A stretch of 39,205 nt of DNA from the NCBI GenBank assembly GCA_028714175.1, contig JAQTMV010000018.1:1-39205 (forward strand), written 5' to 3'. Position 1 is the first letter of the stretch. Each line of letters opens with the position of its first letter. Below are positions 7,536 to 15,205 of the stretch, one piece after another. This DNA is from Methylococcales bacterium. Lineage in GTDB: Bacteria > Pseudomonadota > Gammaproteobacteria > Methylococcales > Methylomonadaceae. The position numbers were made by a program, and so were the translations under genes. Under the pieces are notes generated by a model that was not told the DNA's origin, made no database searches, and saw nothing but the letters and a program-made list of their open reading frames with translations.

Positions 7536-10490
7536 CTATATATTAGCTCCCCCGGTAACATCTTCAATGGCCAACAAAATAAGCGGCGGACTTCCCTGCG
7601 CTTGTTTCAAAATGCGCCCATTGATCATCAAGCGTTTTTTGCCAATATCAGGAAACTCCGCGTCATAATAATATTCATCAAAGGCGATATTACTGATTAA
7701 TGTCTCGGTTAAATGTTTATGTAATAGCCCGCCGTCCCAGGCAGACTCATTGATTGCAAATAGCGATTGCCCCGTCAAATTTTCATTTTTAATATTGAAT
7801 GTCTGATTGAATGCAGGATTGGCAGTAATTATATGCAGCCTATCATCCAGTACCAGCAGCGGCTGGCGTACGGTATTGACAATTGCCGTCGTCAGGTTCG
7901 CTGCCTGCGCCATTTGTTCTGCTTTTTTCAGTCTGCCTATATCAACAAAACTGATTACCAGCCCATCGATCATGTTCTCTGTAGTCCGGTATGGCAGAAT
8001 ACGCAACAGATACCAATCATCATTGACTGTCTGCACTTCGGTATCTTTATATACAAGGGTTTGCAGCACAGTTTTGGCATCATCAATCAGACGGTCATAC
8101 TTAAGAGTTGAAACCAGATCTTCAAGCGGTCTGCCAATATCGCTATCAATCAGCTTGATAATAGCTTTGGCTTGCCGGGTAAAACGTTTTATCTTTAGGC
8201 TGCAATCGAGAAAAATGGTTGCAATATCTGTGCTGTTCAACAGGTTTTGCATGTCATCATTAGTCTCGGACAGTGATTCAACTTTATTCTGCAGCTCACT
8301 GTTAACGGTATTGAGTTCTTCATTAAGCGACTGCATTTCCTCCTTGGCTGTTTCCAACTCCTCATTAGAGCTTTGCAGTTCTTCATTGGTTGATTGCAGC
8401 TCTTCGTTAGTGGATTTAAGCTCCTCGTTAGCCGTTTCCAGTTCCTCAATAGTTGCTCTGAGAGATTCCTTGGTAAAGAAAAGTTCCTGTTCAAGTTGTT
8501 CTTTTTCGCCGGGCTTATCGATAAGTATCGAAGCCTTTTCTGTACCGGCAGCGGGCTGAATCCTGTCTTCGTTGATCTGAGGGTGAAAAGAGACCAGATA
8601 CAAGTCTCTTAGCGCTTCCGGTTCAATAATTTTTTCGAACTTTAGATCTATGGTTTCAAAATCACCATTGGTTTTTACCCTAAGCCCGTTGCTGACAATT
8701 TCTATTTCGCCTTTTTTGGCAGCTAGTCGCAACGATGACACCAGAGGCAAACGCAGGCCTTCTCTGGCCATCTCGATAATATTCCAGCTCGGCTGCCCCG
8801 TTGAAGGCTCAAGATATTTCCCGGTGCGGCCGTGAATATAAACGATTTTCCCATGCTCATTGATGATTACGCTGACCGGCGCATAACGGTCCAGCAATAA
8901 CCGCTCTATTTGCCGGGCAATATTGCCTGCCTGGAATTCAGAGCTGAGCGATTTGAAAGAAGCCCTTGATAAGTCCTTGGTTCTGACGGGAAGCTGGCTG
9001 AGTTTTGATACAGGGAAGCTGGTCCGGGTATCTTTGCGTTGATAAATTTTCCATTTCTTGTCCATTGTTGAAAACAGGTCATCAAAATTTCCAATCGATT
9101 CTGAGGTGCCAAGAAACAGGATACCGCCTGGATTCAGCGCGTAATGAAAGCGCGGCAAAATCTCCTTTTGCAGTTCAGCGTTCAGGTAAATCAGCAGGTT
9201 CCGGCAGCTGATTAAATCCACATGAGTAAACGGCGGGTCCTGAATCAGATTCTGGGTGGCAAATATCACCATCTCACGGATCTCTTTGCTGATGAGATAT
9301 TGACTGTCTTCCAATTTAAAGAATCGTTCCAGACGCCTTGGTGAAACATCGGCAGCAATCCCGCTGGGAAAGGCACCTTCACGAGCCCGGTTAATGGCTG
9401 ATTCATCCAGGTCGGTAGCAAAAATCTGAAAGCGGTGTACTTTGCCAATTTTCTCCATGTATTCTTTGAGCAGAATGGCAATAGAGTAGGGTTCTTCGCC
9501 GCTGGAGCAGCCCGGAACCCAGACCCGCAATTCCCGGTTATCGGGCTTGCCTTCGAACAGTTTCGGCAGAGCCAGTTTGCTGAGTGCTTCGAATGCGTCA
9601 GCGTCCCTGAAAAAATTGGTCACGTTGATCAAAAGTTCCTTGAACAGTTTATCCAGTTCAATCGGATTTTCCTGCAGGAACTGCACATAGTTGTTCGGAT
9701 TTTTGATCTGATGGATATTCATGCGCCGGGCTATGCGCCGTTTAATAGTGGTTGGCTTATAAGACGACAGGTCATGCCCGGTTCGATTACGCAGCAGAAT
9801 AAATATTTTCTGGATGGGCTCGGATGCGACCAGAGCCTCAGGTTGATCGGTGTGAATGCTTTGAAAATAAGGCCCTTTACTGTATTGAATCAGCTGCAGG
9901 CCCATTTTTTCTGCGGGCAGCACAAAATCCACATCACCCATCGCAATCGCACTGCTGGGCATACCGTCGAATTTTGCGGTTTTGGGTTCCTGAACCATCG
10001 TCATGCCCGATACGCCTTTGATGGCTTTAAGACCTAGGGCGCCATCCGTACCGGTTCCTGAAAGAATAATGCCGACGCCCATTTCCTGGATGTCTTCCGC
10101 CAATGAGCGTAAAAAGTAGTCTATCGGCAGATTTGCAGAATTATGTTTCGGACTGTCCATAAGATGTAACCGGCGGTTGAGCAAGGCCAGATTTTTCCCG
10201 GGTGGACACACAAAAACATGATTTCTTTTCAGACACATGCCGTCCTGGGCGGTTAAAACCGGCATGTCGGTAAAATTCTTCAGTAAATCAGGCAGAAGAC
10301 TTATATGGCCAGGTTGTTGATGAGTGACTACGATAAAAGCAAAACCAGTATGGGGCGATAAATTAGAAAAGAATATTTGCAGCGCCTCCAGTCCACCTGC
10401 TGAAGCGCCTATGCCGACGACAGGCAGTGCGTCTTCTGCTGCATTGTCCGGCTTATCGTGGCGGTCTTTTTTATTATCTCTGGATGTCAC
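7536..10490 (-). CDS. CheB-CheR-PAS fusion sensor/methylesterase-methyltransferase protein
   Basis: A 984-residue cytoplasmic protein. Order: CheB-type methylesterase (about 22-205; catalytic Ser30 in GIGASAGG, His57 in VVTHQQPGH, Asp in GTGTDGALG) with no receiver domain; CheR N- and C-domains (about 225-490; SAM loop VPGCSSGEEPYS, then FATDLDE and SCRNLLIYL); a long coiled coil made of repeats of T/S-N-E-E-L-x-S (about 670-755); and two PAS-like domains at the end. No kinase domain is present. In this family the protein is a stress or signalling sensor rather than a chemotaxis enzyme, and it usually sits beside a PAS kinase and regulator, as here. It is the first gene of the minus-strand run that continues into the kinase and regulator. 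The enzyme residues look intact. Confidence 0.95.
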   Translation of the reverse strand: MTSRDNKKDRHDKPDNAAEDALPVVGIGASAGGLEALQIFFSNLSPHTGFAFIVVTHQQPGHISLLPDLLKNFTDMPVLTAQDGMCLKRNHVFVCPPGKNLALLNRRLHLMDSPKHNSANLPIDYFLRSLAEDIQEMGVGIILSGTGTDGALGLKAIKGVSGMTMVQEPKTAKFDGMPSSAIAMGDVDFVLPAEKMGLQLIQYSKGPYFQSIHTDQPEALVASEPIQKIFILLRNRTGHDLSSYKPTTIKRRIARRMNIHQIKNPNNYVQFLQENPIELDKLFKELLINVTNFFRDADAFEALSKLALPKLFEGKPDNRELRVWVPGCSSGEEPYSIAILLKEYMEKIGKVHRFQIFATDLDESAINRAREGAFPSGIAADVSPRRLERFFKLEDSQYLISKEIREMVIFATQNLIQDPPFTHVDLISCRNLLIYLNAELQKEILPRFHYALNPGGILFLGTSESIGNFDDLFSTMDKKWKIYQRKDTRTSFPVSKLSQLPVRTKDLSRASFKSLSSEFQAGNIARQIERLLLDRYAPVSVIINEHGKIVYIHGRTGKYLEPSTGQPSWNIIEMAREGLRLPLVSSLRLAAKKGEIEIVSNGLRVKTNGDFETIDLKFEKIIEPEALRDLYLVSFHPQINEDRIQPAAGTEKASILIDKPGEKEQLEQELFFTKESLRATIEELETANEELKSTNEELQSTNEELQSSNEELETAKEEMQSLNEELNTVNSELQNKVESLSETNDDMQNLLNSTDIATIFLDCSLKIKRFTRQAKAIIKLIDSDIGRPLEDLVSTLKYDRLIDDAKTVLQTLVYKDTEVQTVNDDWYLLRILPYRTTENMIDGLVISFVDIGRLKKAEQMAQAANLTTAIVNTVRQPLLVLDDRLHIITANPAFNQTFNIKNENLTGQSLFAINESAWDGGLLHKHLTETLISNIAFDEYYYDAEFPDIGKKRLMINGRILKQAQGSPPLILLAIEDVTGGANI

Positions 10491-10574
10491 TGAGTCGATC
10501 CTTTGGTTTGTTATAAATAATCGCTATATGTTGAAAGCTTTTACTCATATACGATATTTTCAGGTAAAAATACA

Positions 10575-10588
10575 TAGGTATTTATACG
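10575..10588 (+). promoter_or_regulatory. Putative operator TAGGTATTTATACG upstream of hsp20
   Basis: Identical over 14 bases to 4826-4839 (minus strand), with similar flanks. About 24 bases after TTTATAC comes TATAGA (10612-10617), a possible -10 element; the corresponding distance upstream of the DUF2934 gene is about 26. The site lies in the 366-bp space between the divergent CheB-CheR and hsp20 genes, so it could act on either. Confidence 0.5.
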
Positions 10589-10719
10589 AATAGTCCTTAT
10601 TTTACTTATGGTATAGAGTAATTATGCTCAAATGTATCCGATTTCTTGATTATTCGGATTGAAAATTTCAATTTCGACCCAAAATACAGCTTACGGACTT
10701 AAGCCAGGAATTCACCAGT

Positions 10720-10736
10720 GTTTCAATATTTGAAAC
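10720..10736. promoter_or_regulatory. Perfect 7-3-7 inverted repeat upstream of hsp20
   Basis: GTTTCAATATTTGAAAC is a perfect inverted repeat 120 bp before the hsp20 start codon. The size and symmetry suit a dimeric repressor site or a small hairpin in the leader. No known regulator is assigned. Confidence 0.4.
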
Positions 10737-10856
10737 AAGGGTGTGATAGAGAAAACAAAACTGTCACCACACCTGCCCATGGTGTTTTTGGATGAGAACG
10801 AAAATTGTTTTTTAAGTTTATTATTGAATCAAACATTACTTTTTAGGAGACAGAAA

Positions 10857-11294
10857 ATGGCCATTACACGTTATGAACCCTGGAGCTTATTGAATCAATT
10901 ACAAAGAGAGCTGCTCAGTTCCCAGGATGAAAAAACCAGCGAAGGATCAATTGCAACTGCCGAATGGGCGCCAGCGGTTGATATAAAGGAAGAAACCGAT
11001 AAATTTGTTATTCTTGCCGATATTCCCGGCGTCAAGCCGGAAGATATTGAAGTCAGTATGGAAGCGGGTGTCCTGACCGTAAAAGGCAAAAAAGAATCCG
11101 AGGCCAAAACTGAAAAAGAAGGTTATAAACGGGTTGAACGCACTTTCGGTTCTTTTTATCGCCGTTTCAGTCTGCCCGATTCCGCTGATGGCGAAGCAAT
11201 TAATGCAAAATGCAAACACGGCGTGCTTGAGATTGTTATTCCGAAACGGGAAGCCGTCAAACCAAAACGTATCAACGTGTCATCGGAGGAATAA
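10857..11294 (+). CDS. Hsp20/alpha-crystallin small heat shock protein (first copy)
   Basis: A 145-residue holdase chaperone. The start ATG 10857 follows GGAGACAGAAA; the reading frame opens earlier (10743) but that part has no signal and lies in the leader. The alpha-crystallin domain covers about residues 38-130 (WAPAVDIKEE, ADIPGVKPEDIEV, GVLTVKGKK, FGSFYRRFSLP), and the end keeps GVLEIVIPK. It is a standard proteobacterial class with a short N-terminus. It heads a plus-strand stress group and is probably controlled by the operator at 10575-10588. Confidence 0.95.
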   Translation: MAITRYEPWSLLNQLQRELLSSQDEKTSEGSIATAEWAPAVDIKEETDKFVILADIPGVKPEDIEVSMEAGVLTVKGKKESEAKTEKEGYKRVERTFGSFYRRFSLPDSADGEAINAKCKHGVLEIVIPKREAVKPKRINVSSEE

Positions 11295-11369
11295 TTACAA
11301 TAGCTCCTTGGTACTATTCTGGCAGATTTTGTAAATGCAGAAAAACTTCAGTGATTGAAAAGGAAAAAC

Positions 11370-11405
11370 GCTTAAACCTGAATACTTCGGAATTCAGGTT
11401 TAAGC
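11370..11405. repeat. 14-bp stem hairpin between hsp20 and the small membrane ORF
   Basis: Arms 11370-11383 and 11392-11405 (GCTTAAACCTGAAT and its complement) flank an 8-base loop containing CTTCGG. On the plus strand it is followed by AAAGGG, not T residues, so it is not a classical terminator for hsp20. It may be a 3' stabilising or processing stem. A-rich bases on its left would give U residues only on the minus strand, where there is no gene. Confidence 0.6.
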
Positions 11406-11433
11406 AAAGGGTAACCACAAAGAAAATAATAGT

Positions 11434-11586
11434 ATGAATGAATTCAATATTGTTAAGTTTTCAAGACGTTTATTGTTGATCATAGTTATTTTGGTTACTC
11501 ATTATTTATTTATATTCCTGCCCATATCGGAGCTTTTTTTACTTTATGTTATTTTTTTTAAACCAAAATGGTTTCAGGCATTTTAA
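11434..11586 (+). CDS. Small 50-residue hydrophobic membrane protein
   Basis: ATG 11434 opens a 50-codon frame ending at TAA 11584-11586. It has a basic N-terminus (VKFSRRLL), two hydrophobic stretches (about 13-29 and 31-42) and a C-terminal KPKWFQAF. The next hsp20 starts 22 bases after its stop with a good ribosome site, so it fits in an operon. Its own ribosome site is weak (AAAGAAAA). I recognise no family. Continuous coding between two stress genes and a membrane-spanning pattern support it; the AT-rich DNA makes a chance hydrophobic frame possible. Confidence 0.5.
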   Translation: MNEFNIVKFSRRLLLIIVILVTHYLFIFLPISELFLLYVIFFKPKWFQAF

Positions 11587-11608
11587 GCCCGAATAACAGG
11601 AGATTATT

Positions 11609-12115
11609 ATGGCAACATTTCAACAATTAAAACAAAATATCGGTCATGCCTGGGAGTATCTGGCTGAAGGCTGGGATAGCCTGACGCGTAGGGCAGCAAA
11701 TGCTATTACGCGTTTTACAACCAGTGAAACCAAAGATAAACATTCAGACGAGGAACATAAAGAACTGGCAAATCGCAATGCCGGCTGGGGGGTTATGGCT
11801 GCCGAGGTGTTTGATGATGATGACAGGGTTATTGTCAGACTTGAAGTGCCTGGTATGGAAAAAAATGAATTTGATCTGCAGGTCATTGATGACGTGCTTA
11901 TTGTCAAAGGCGAAAAAAGAATACAAAGGGAGCGGACAGAAGGCCACTACCATGTTAAGGAATGCGCCTATGGCCGATTTGAACGGGCGATAGGACTGCC
12001 TGATGAAGTGGATTCCGACAAGGCTCAAGCCGATTATAAGAATGGCATCTTGCGGATTGAACTGCCCAAATCGGCCAATAAACGCCGTAAAAGGATAAAA
12101 GTTGAGGTTTCCTGA
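11609..12115 (+). CDS. Hsp20/alpha-crystallin small heat shock protein (second copy)
   Basis: A 168-residue paralogue with a distinct N-terminus (FQQLKQNIGHAWEYLAEGWD), an acidic and charged linker, and an alpha-crystallin domain from about 63 to 158 (AAEVFDDDDRVIVRLEVPGM, DDVLIVKGEKR, CAYGRFERAIGLP, NGILRIELPK). A basic tail (NKRRKRIKV) ends it. GGAGATTATT precedes the ATG. The two Hsp20 proteins differ enough to suggest an old duplication or separate origin, and may form mixed oligomers. Confidence 0.95.
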   Translation: MATFQQLKQNIGHAWEYLAEGWDSLTRRAANAITRFTTSETKDKHSDEEHKELANRNAGWGVMAAEVFDDDDRVIVRLEVPGMEKNEFDLQVIDDVLIVKGEKRIQRERTEGHYHVKECAYGRFERAIGLPDEVDSDKAQADYKNGILRIELPKSANKRRKRIKVEVS

Positions 12116-12192
12116 TCTCCTGATTTTTAGATTAGAAACTTGGGCTTGGAAGCTCCAGCTTTCTGTATTCACGAAGCTAGCGCTTCACAACT

Positions 12193-12219
12193 GTATTCTC
12201 AAGCTGGGCTTGAGAATAC
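12193..12219. repeat. 12-bp stem hairpin after the second hsp20
   Basis: GTATTCTCAAGC (12193-12204) and its complement (12208-12219) enclose the loop TGG. It sits in a stretch of short nested palindromes (GAAGCTAGCGCTTC at about 12173-12186) between the hsp20 and the host-attachment gene. No T run follows; a REP-type or mRNA-stability element is likelier than a terminator. Confidence 0.6.
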
Positions 12220-12248
12220 GATAAAAAAATGCTACAGAGGAAATAATT

Positions 12249-12692
12249 ATGAAATCAACCTATATACTCGTCGCTGATAGCAGTCGCGCACGCATCTTTA
12301 CTGCTGAAACGCCCACTTCTCCTTTGGAAGAAATCGAAGCACTGGCTCATACTGAAGGTCGTTTACATGACCGGGAAATGACTTCTGACCTGCCGGGAAA
12401 GATGAAAGGCGAAGGCCATATAGGGCATGCCTTTGAACAGGCCACAGACCCCAAAAAGCACGAAGCTGAAAACTTTGCGCACCGCATTGGCCATTACCTG
12501 GAAGAAGCACACAACGAAAAAAAATTTGAACAATTATTGATTATTGCAGAACCATCTTTTCTTGGCTTGCTACGCATTCAGTTACCGGAACAGATTAAAA
12601 AACTGGTCTGTTTTGAACTTGATAAAAATATCACTACACACAGTGCCGATGATATTCGCAAACACCTGCCGACCTATTTGACGAGTCATTGA
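12249..12692 (+). CDS. Host attachment family protein (PF10116-type)
   Basis: A 147-residue soluble protein. The opening TYILVADSSRARIFTAE, the histidine-rich middle (EGHIGHAFEQATDPKKHEAE then FAHRIGHYL) and IIAEPSFLGLLR identify the family annotated as proteins required for attachment to host cells. These have an eRF1-like or related alpha/beta fold. The name comes from a plant-associated bacterium and the biochemical role is unproven. Here the gene follows hsp20 in the same direction, so a stress-related role is likelier than host contact. AGAGGAAATAATT precedes the start. Confidence 0.85.
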   Translation: MKSTYILVADSSRARIFTAETPTSPLEEIEALAHTEGRLHDREMTSDLPGKMKGEGHIGHAFEQATDPKKHEAENFAHRIGHYLEEAHNEKKFEQLLIIAEPSFLGLLRIQLPEQIKKLVCFELDKNITTHSADDIRKHLPTYLTSH

Positions 12693-12730
12693 CAAGGAAT
12701 AAACGGGTGCTGATTCCAAAAAATGTCATT

Positions 12731-12966
12731 TATTTTTACCATGAAGACCATGAAGGACTTGAAGATATTACTGTATTGACTTCATGTAAGTGGATTCCAG
12801 CAATCCAGGGCCGAGTATTTTCGGAACTTCAATTACGCAACCAATCACTTTGCCTATAGGGATGTAGGTAAGGGACGTGAGCAGGAGCGGAAGCTTTATT
12901 CGATAAATCACTAAATTTTCTTCTTCTCTTCATTATCTTCACGACCTTCATGGTAATAAAAACAAG
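12731..12966. repeat. Imperfect inverted copies of an ATGAAG-type repeat
   Basis: TATTTTTACCATGAAGACCA and following (12731-12767) recurs in inverse orientation at 12921-12966 (ends TTCATGGTAATAAAAACA). Each arm is made of degenerate ATGAAG-x-x-C units. They occupy most of the 373-bp gap before the HPF gene. I see no gene in this gap. Confidence 0.55.
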
Positions 12967-13065
12967 TTATAAACATCATACTGCATCAGCACTCGAATAA
13001 ACAAAGCATTTAATTTTGGCAATTATCTTTTAACAAGCTGAATTTTTTAATAAAGGTGAATCATT

Positions 13066-13608
13066 ATGCAAATACCATTACAAATTACTTTTCGTGGAAT
13101 ACCAAAGTCTGAAGCCGTAGAGGCAAAGATCCGTGAAAAAGCCGGCAAACTGGATAGATTTTACTCGCATATTATGAGTTGCCGGGTTGCGGTTGAAGCC
13201 GAACATCATCACCATCATCAGGGTAATCAATACCACATTCGCATTGACATCACGACGCCGCGCAAAGAACTGGTCATCAGCCGGGAGCACTACGACAAGA
13301 AGGCTCATGAAGATATTTATGTAGCCATACGCGATGCCTTTAACGCAGCGACAAGACAGCTGGAAGACTACTCCCGGGTTCAGCGCGGTGAAGTCAAAAC
13401 TCATGACTTGCAAAGCGCCGGAACCGTCCTGCGTTTATTGCCTGAAAAAGATCACGGCTTTATTGAATCTGAAGAGGGCCGTGAAATTTATTTTCACCGG
13501 AACAGTGTCGCGGGAGAAGGATTTGACTCATTGGCAGTTGGCGATAAAGTTCGCTATATTAAAGAAGACGATGATCTCGGCCCGCAAGCCAGCATTGTTT
13601 ATCCATAA
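13066..13608 (+). CDS. HPF/RaiA-like ribosome-associated protein fused to a cold-shock domain
   Basis: A 180-residue two-domain protein. Residues 1-110 resemble the ribosome hibernation factor fold (QITFRGIPKSEAVEAKIREKAGKLDRFY, later AIRDAFNAATRQLEDYSR). Residues 117-180 form a cold-shock/OB domain (GTVLRLLPEKDHGFIESEEG then REIYFHRNSV), with the Phe residues of RNP1 and RNP2. It probably binds ribosomes and RNA under stress or in stationary phase. A native run of five His lies at about 47-51. The context with Hsp20 genes supports a stress role. GGTGA precedes the start. The domain calls are strong; the combined activity is inferred. Confidence 0.9.
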   Translation: MQIPLQITFRGIPKSEAVEAKIREKAGKLDRFYSHIMSCRVAVEAEHHHHHQGNQYHIRIDITTPRKELVISREHYDKKAHEDIYVAIRDAFNAATRQLEDYSRVQRGEVKTHDLQSAGTVLRLLPEKDHGFIESEEGREIYFHRNSVAGEGFDSLAVGDKVRYIKEDDDLGPQASIVYP

Positions 13609-13657
13609 TCAAATTGAAAAATCAATAACTTAGGGAGACAGAGGTCACGAAGATGGA

Positions 13658-15205
13658 TTAACGTGTTGCAGTTAAGCTCGCAATTTCATTGCTTTCGAAT
13701 ACCGGCTGATCCAGTAAACGGGATAACCATGCCTCGACGGCTTTTTGATTGATTTTAAGCACACTATTCGGAAAAAACCCAAACACTACAATTAACAAAG
13801 CGGGTACACACAACAGAGCCAGTTCACGCGGGCGTAAATCCAGTGCCTGATTAACAGCGGTTTGAGTGATTGGGCCGAAAAACGCCCGGCGGGTAAATGA
13901 CAGCATATAAGCAGCACTCAGCACTGCACCGGCCAGCGCTGTTATACCCAGACTGGGGTGAGCCGTTAATGCACCAATAATCAATAATAATTCAGCGGGA
14001 AAACCGTTGGTACCCGGCACGCCGATACTGGCCAGCGCGAACAGAAAATAAAAACTGGTTAAACGCGGCATCACTTTTGCCAAACCGCCCAAATGTACTG
14101 CTTCGGTGCTGCCTAATCGATGTTGAATAAAGCCGGCAACCAGCATCAGGGAACCGGCAACCAGAGTAAAATTGAACAGTTGAAAAATAGCGCCCTGAAT
14201 CCCCTGCATATTTAACGATGCAATACCGATTATCACCAGGCCGACATGACTGACACTGGCGTAGGCCAGCAAACGGCGCAAATTGCTTTGTTGCAGCGCA
14301 ATCAGCGCGCCATAAACCAGTGTGATAGCGCCCAAAATACCCAGCGCCCAGCTGTATTCAACGGCCGCAGACGGAGCCAAAGGCATCGTAAAGCGCAGTA
14401 TGCCGTAGACGCCGAGCTTCAGGCCGGTTAATAATGCAGTCATTTGCGTTGGCCCTTCCATAGCGGCAGTGGGCAACCAGGTATGAAAAGGTATCAACGG
14501 CGCTTTAACGGCAAAGCCGCACAGGAGTAGTAAAAAAACAATAGCTTGCAAGTTATCCGGTAATGGTGTTTCCAGGAGTACCGGTAGGCTGAAAGACAGA
14601 TTCTGAGGGATACTGCCCTCCACAACAATAGCATGATTAATGGCCAGTATGATAATGGCAAATAATAACGGTACGCCGCCAAACAGCATAAACAGTGTGT
14701 ATTTCATCGCCGCACTGCGCCGCTTCGGACCTATGCCCCATAAGCCAATCAAAAAGAAGATGGGCGGCAAAGTCAGTTCCCAGAATAAAAAGAACAGCGC
14801 CATATCCAGCGCCGAAAATACGCCGATGGTAACGCCTTCCAGTGCCAGTAACAGGGCAAAATGAAATCGGTGCAGGTGTTGTACCGAATTCCAAGAGGCA
14901 ATAATCGCCATGAATGTCAGCAGGGCGGACATCGGCAAAAATAATACCGAAATGCCATCGATGCCGACCAGAAACTCGATATTCAGGCCTGGTATCCAGG
15001 CATAATGTTCGACCAGTTGAAAATTATTGCTATTAGTGGCATTAAACAAGTGCACCGCAATCAGCGTCAGAATCAGTTCAAGACCGGCAATCGCCAGTGC
15101 GATCTTTTTAGCCAGTTTTACGTTGCGGGTAACACCGGTTGCAATAGCGCCCGGTAAAGGCAACAGAATAATTAGACTTAGCAGCGGAAGACCAGCTTCA
15201 TTCAT
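13658..15205 (-). CDS. NuoM-like proton-antiporter subunit (third NuoM type of the dab operon)
   Basis: A 515-residue membrane protein with about 14 helices, of the complex I / Mrp antiporter family. It keeps the family's ion-path residues: Glu143 in FWELTLPP, Lys234 in GFAVKAPLIPFHTWLP and Lys263 in GLKLGVYG. It is the last gene of the operon and its start overlaps the end of the previous gene by eight bases. There is no NADH-binding or quinone subunit nearby, so it serves the DabA complex, not respiration. The C-terminus (after about 475) is hydrophilic. Confidence 0.9.
   Translation of the reverse strand: MNEAGLPLLSLIILLPLPGAIATGVTRNVKLAKKIALAIAGLELILTLIAVHLFNATNSNNFQLVEHYAWIPGLNIEFLVGIDGISVLFLPMSALLTFMAIIASWNSVQHLHRFHFALLLALEGVTIGVFSALDMALFFLFWELTLPPIFFLIGLWGIGPKRRSAAMKYTLFMLFGGVPLLFAIIILAINHAIVVEGSIPQNLSFSLPVLLETPLPDNLQAIVFLLLLCGFAVKAPLIPFHTWLPTAAMEGPTQMTALLTGLKLGVYGILRFTMPLAPSAAVEYSWALGILGAITLVYGALIALQQSNLRRLLAYASVSHVGLVIIGIASLNMQGIQGAIFQLFNFTLVAGSLMLVAGFIQHRLGSTEAVHLGGLAKVMPRLTSFYFLFALASIGVPGTNGFPAELLLIIGALTAHPSLGITALAGAVLSAAYMLSFTRRAFFGPITQTAVNQALDLRPRELALLCVPALLIVVFGFFPNSVLKINQKAVEAWLSRLLDQPVFESNEIASLTATR

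Noticed and set aside
8280-8460. Tandem-looking DNA repeat (about 21-bp units)
   Set aside because: Explained by the coiled-coil heptad coding sequence, with varied codons; not a CRISPR array or mobile repeat.
7807-8559. Long Ser-rich plus-strand frame of 250 codons inside the CheB-CheR gene
   Set aside because: It is the mirror of the coiled-coil repeats (T/S-N-E-E-L) on the other strand; low complexity keeps stops away.
9435-10037. Plus-strand frame of 200 codons inside the CheB-CheR gene
   Set aside because: The minus strand codes for conserved CheB and CheR motifs throughout; no ribosome site or family on this strand.
11370-11405. Rho-independent terminator after the first hsp20
   Set aside because: The stem is strong but followed by AAAGGG on the plus strand, so it is listed only as a hairpin.
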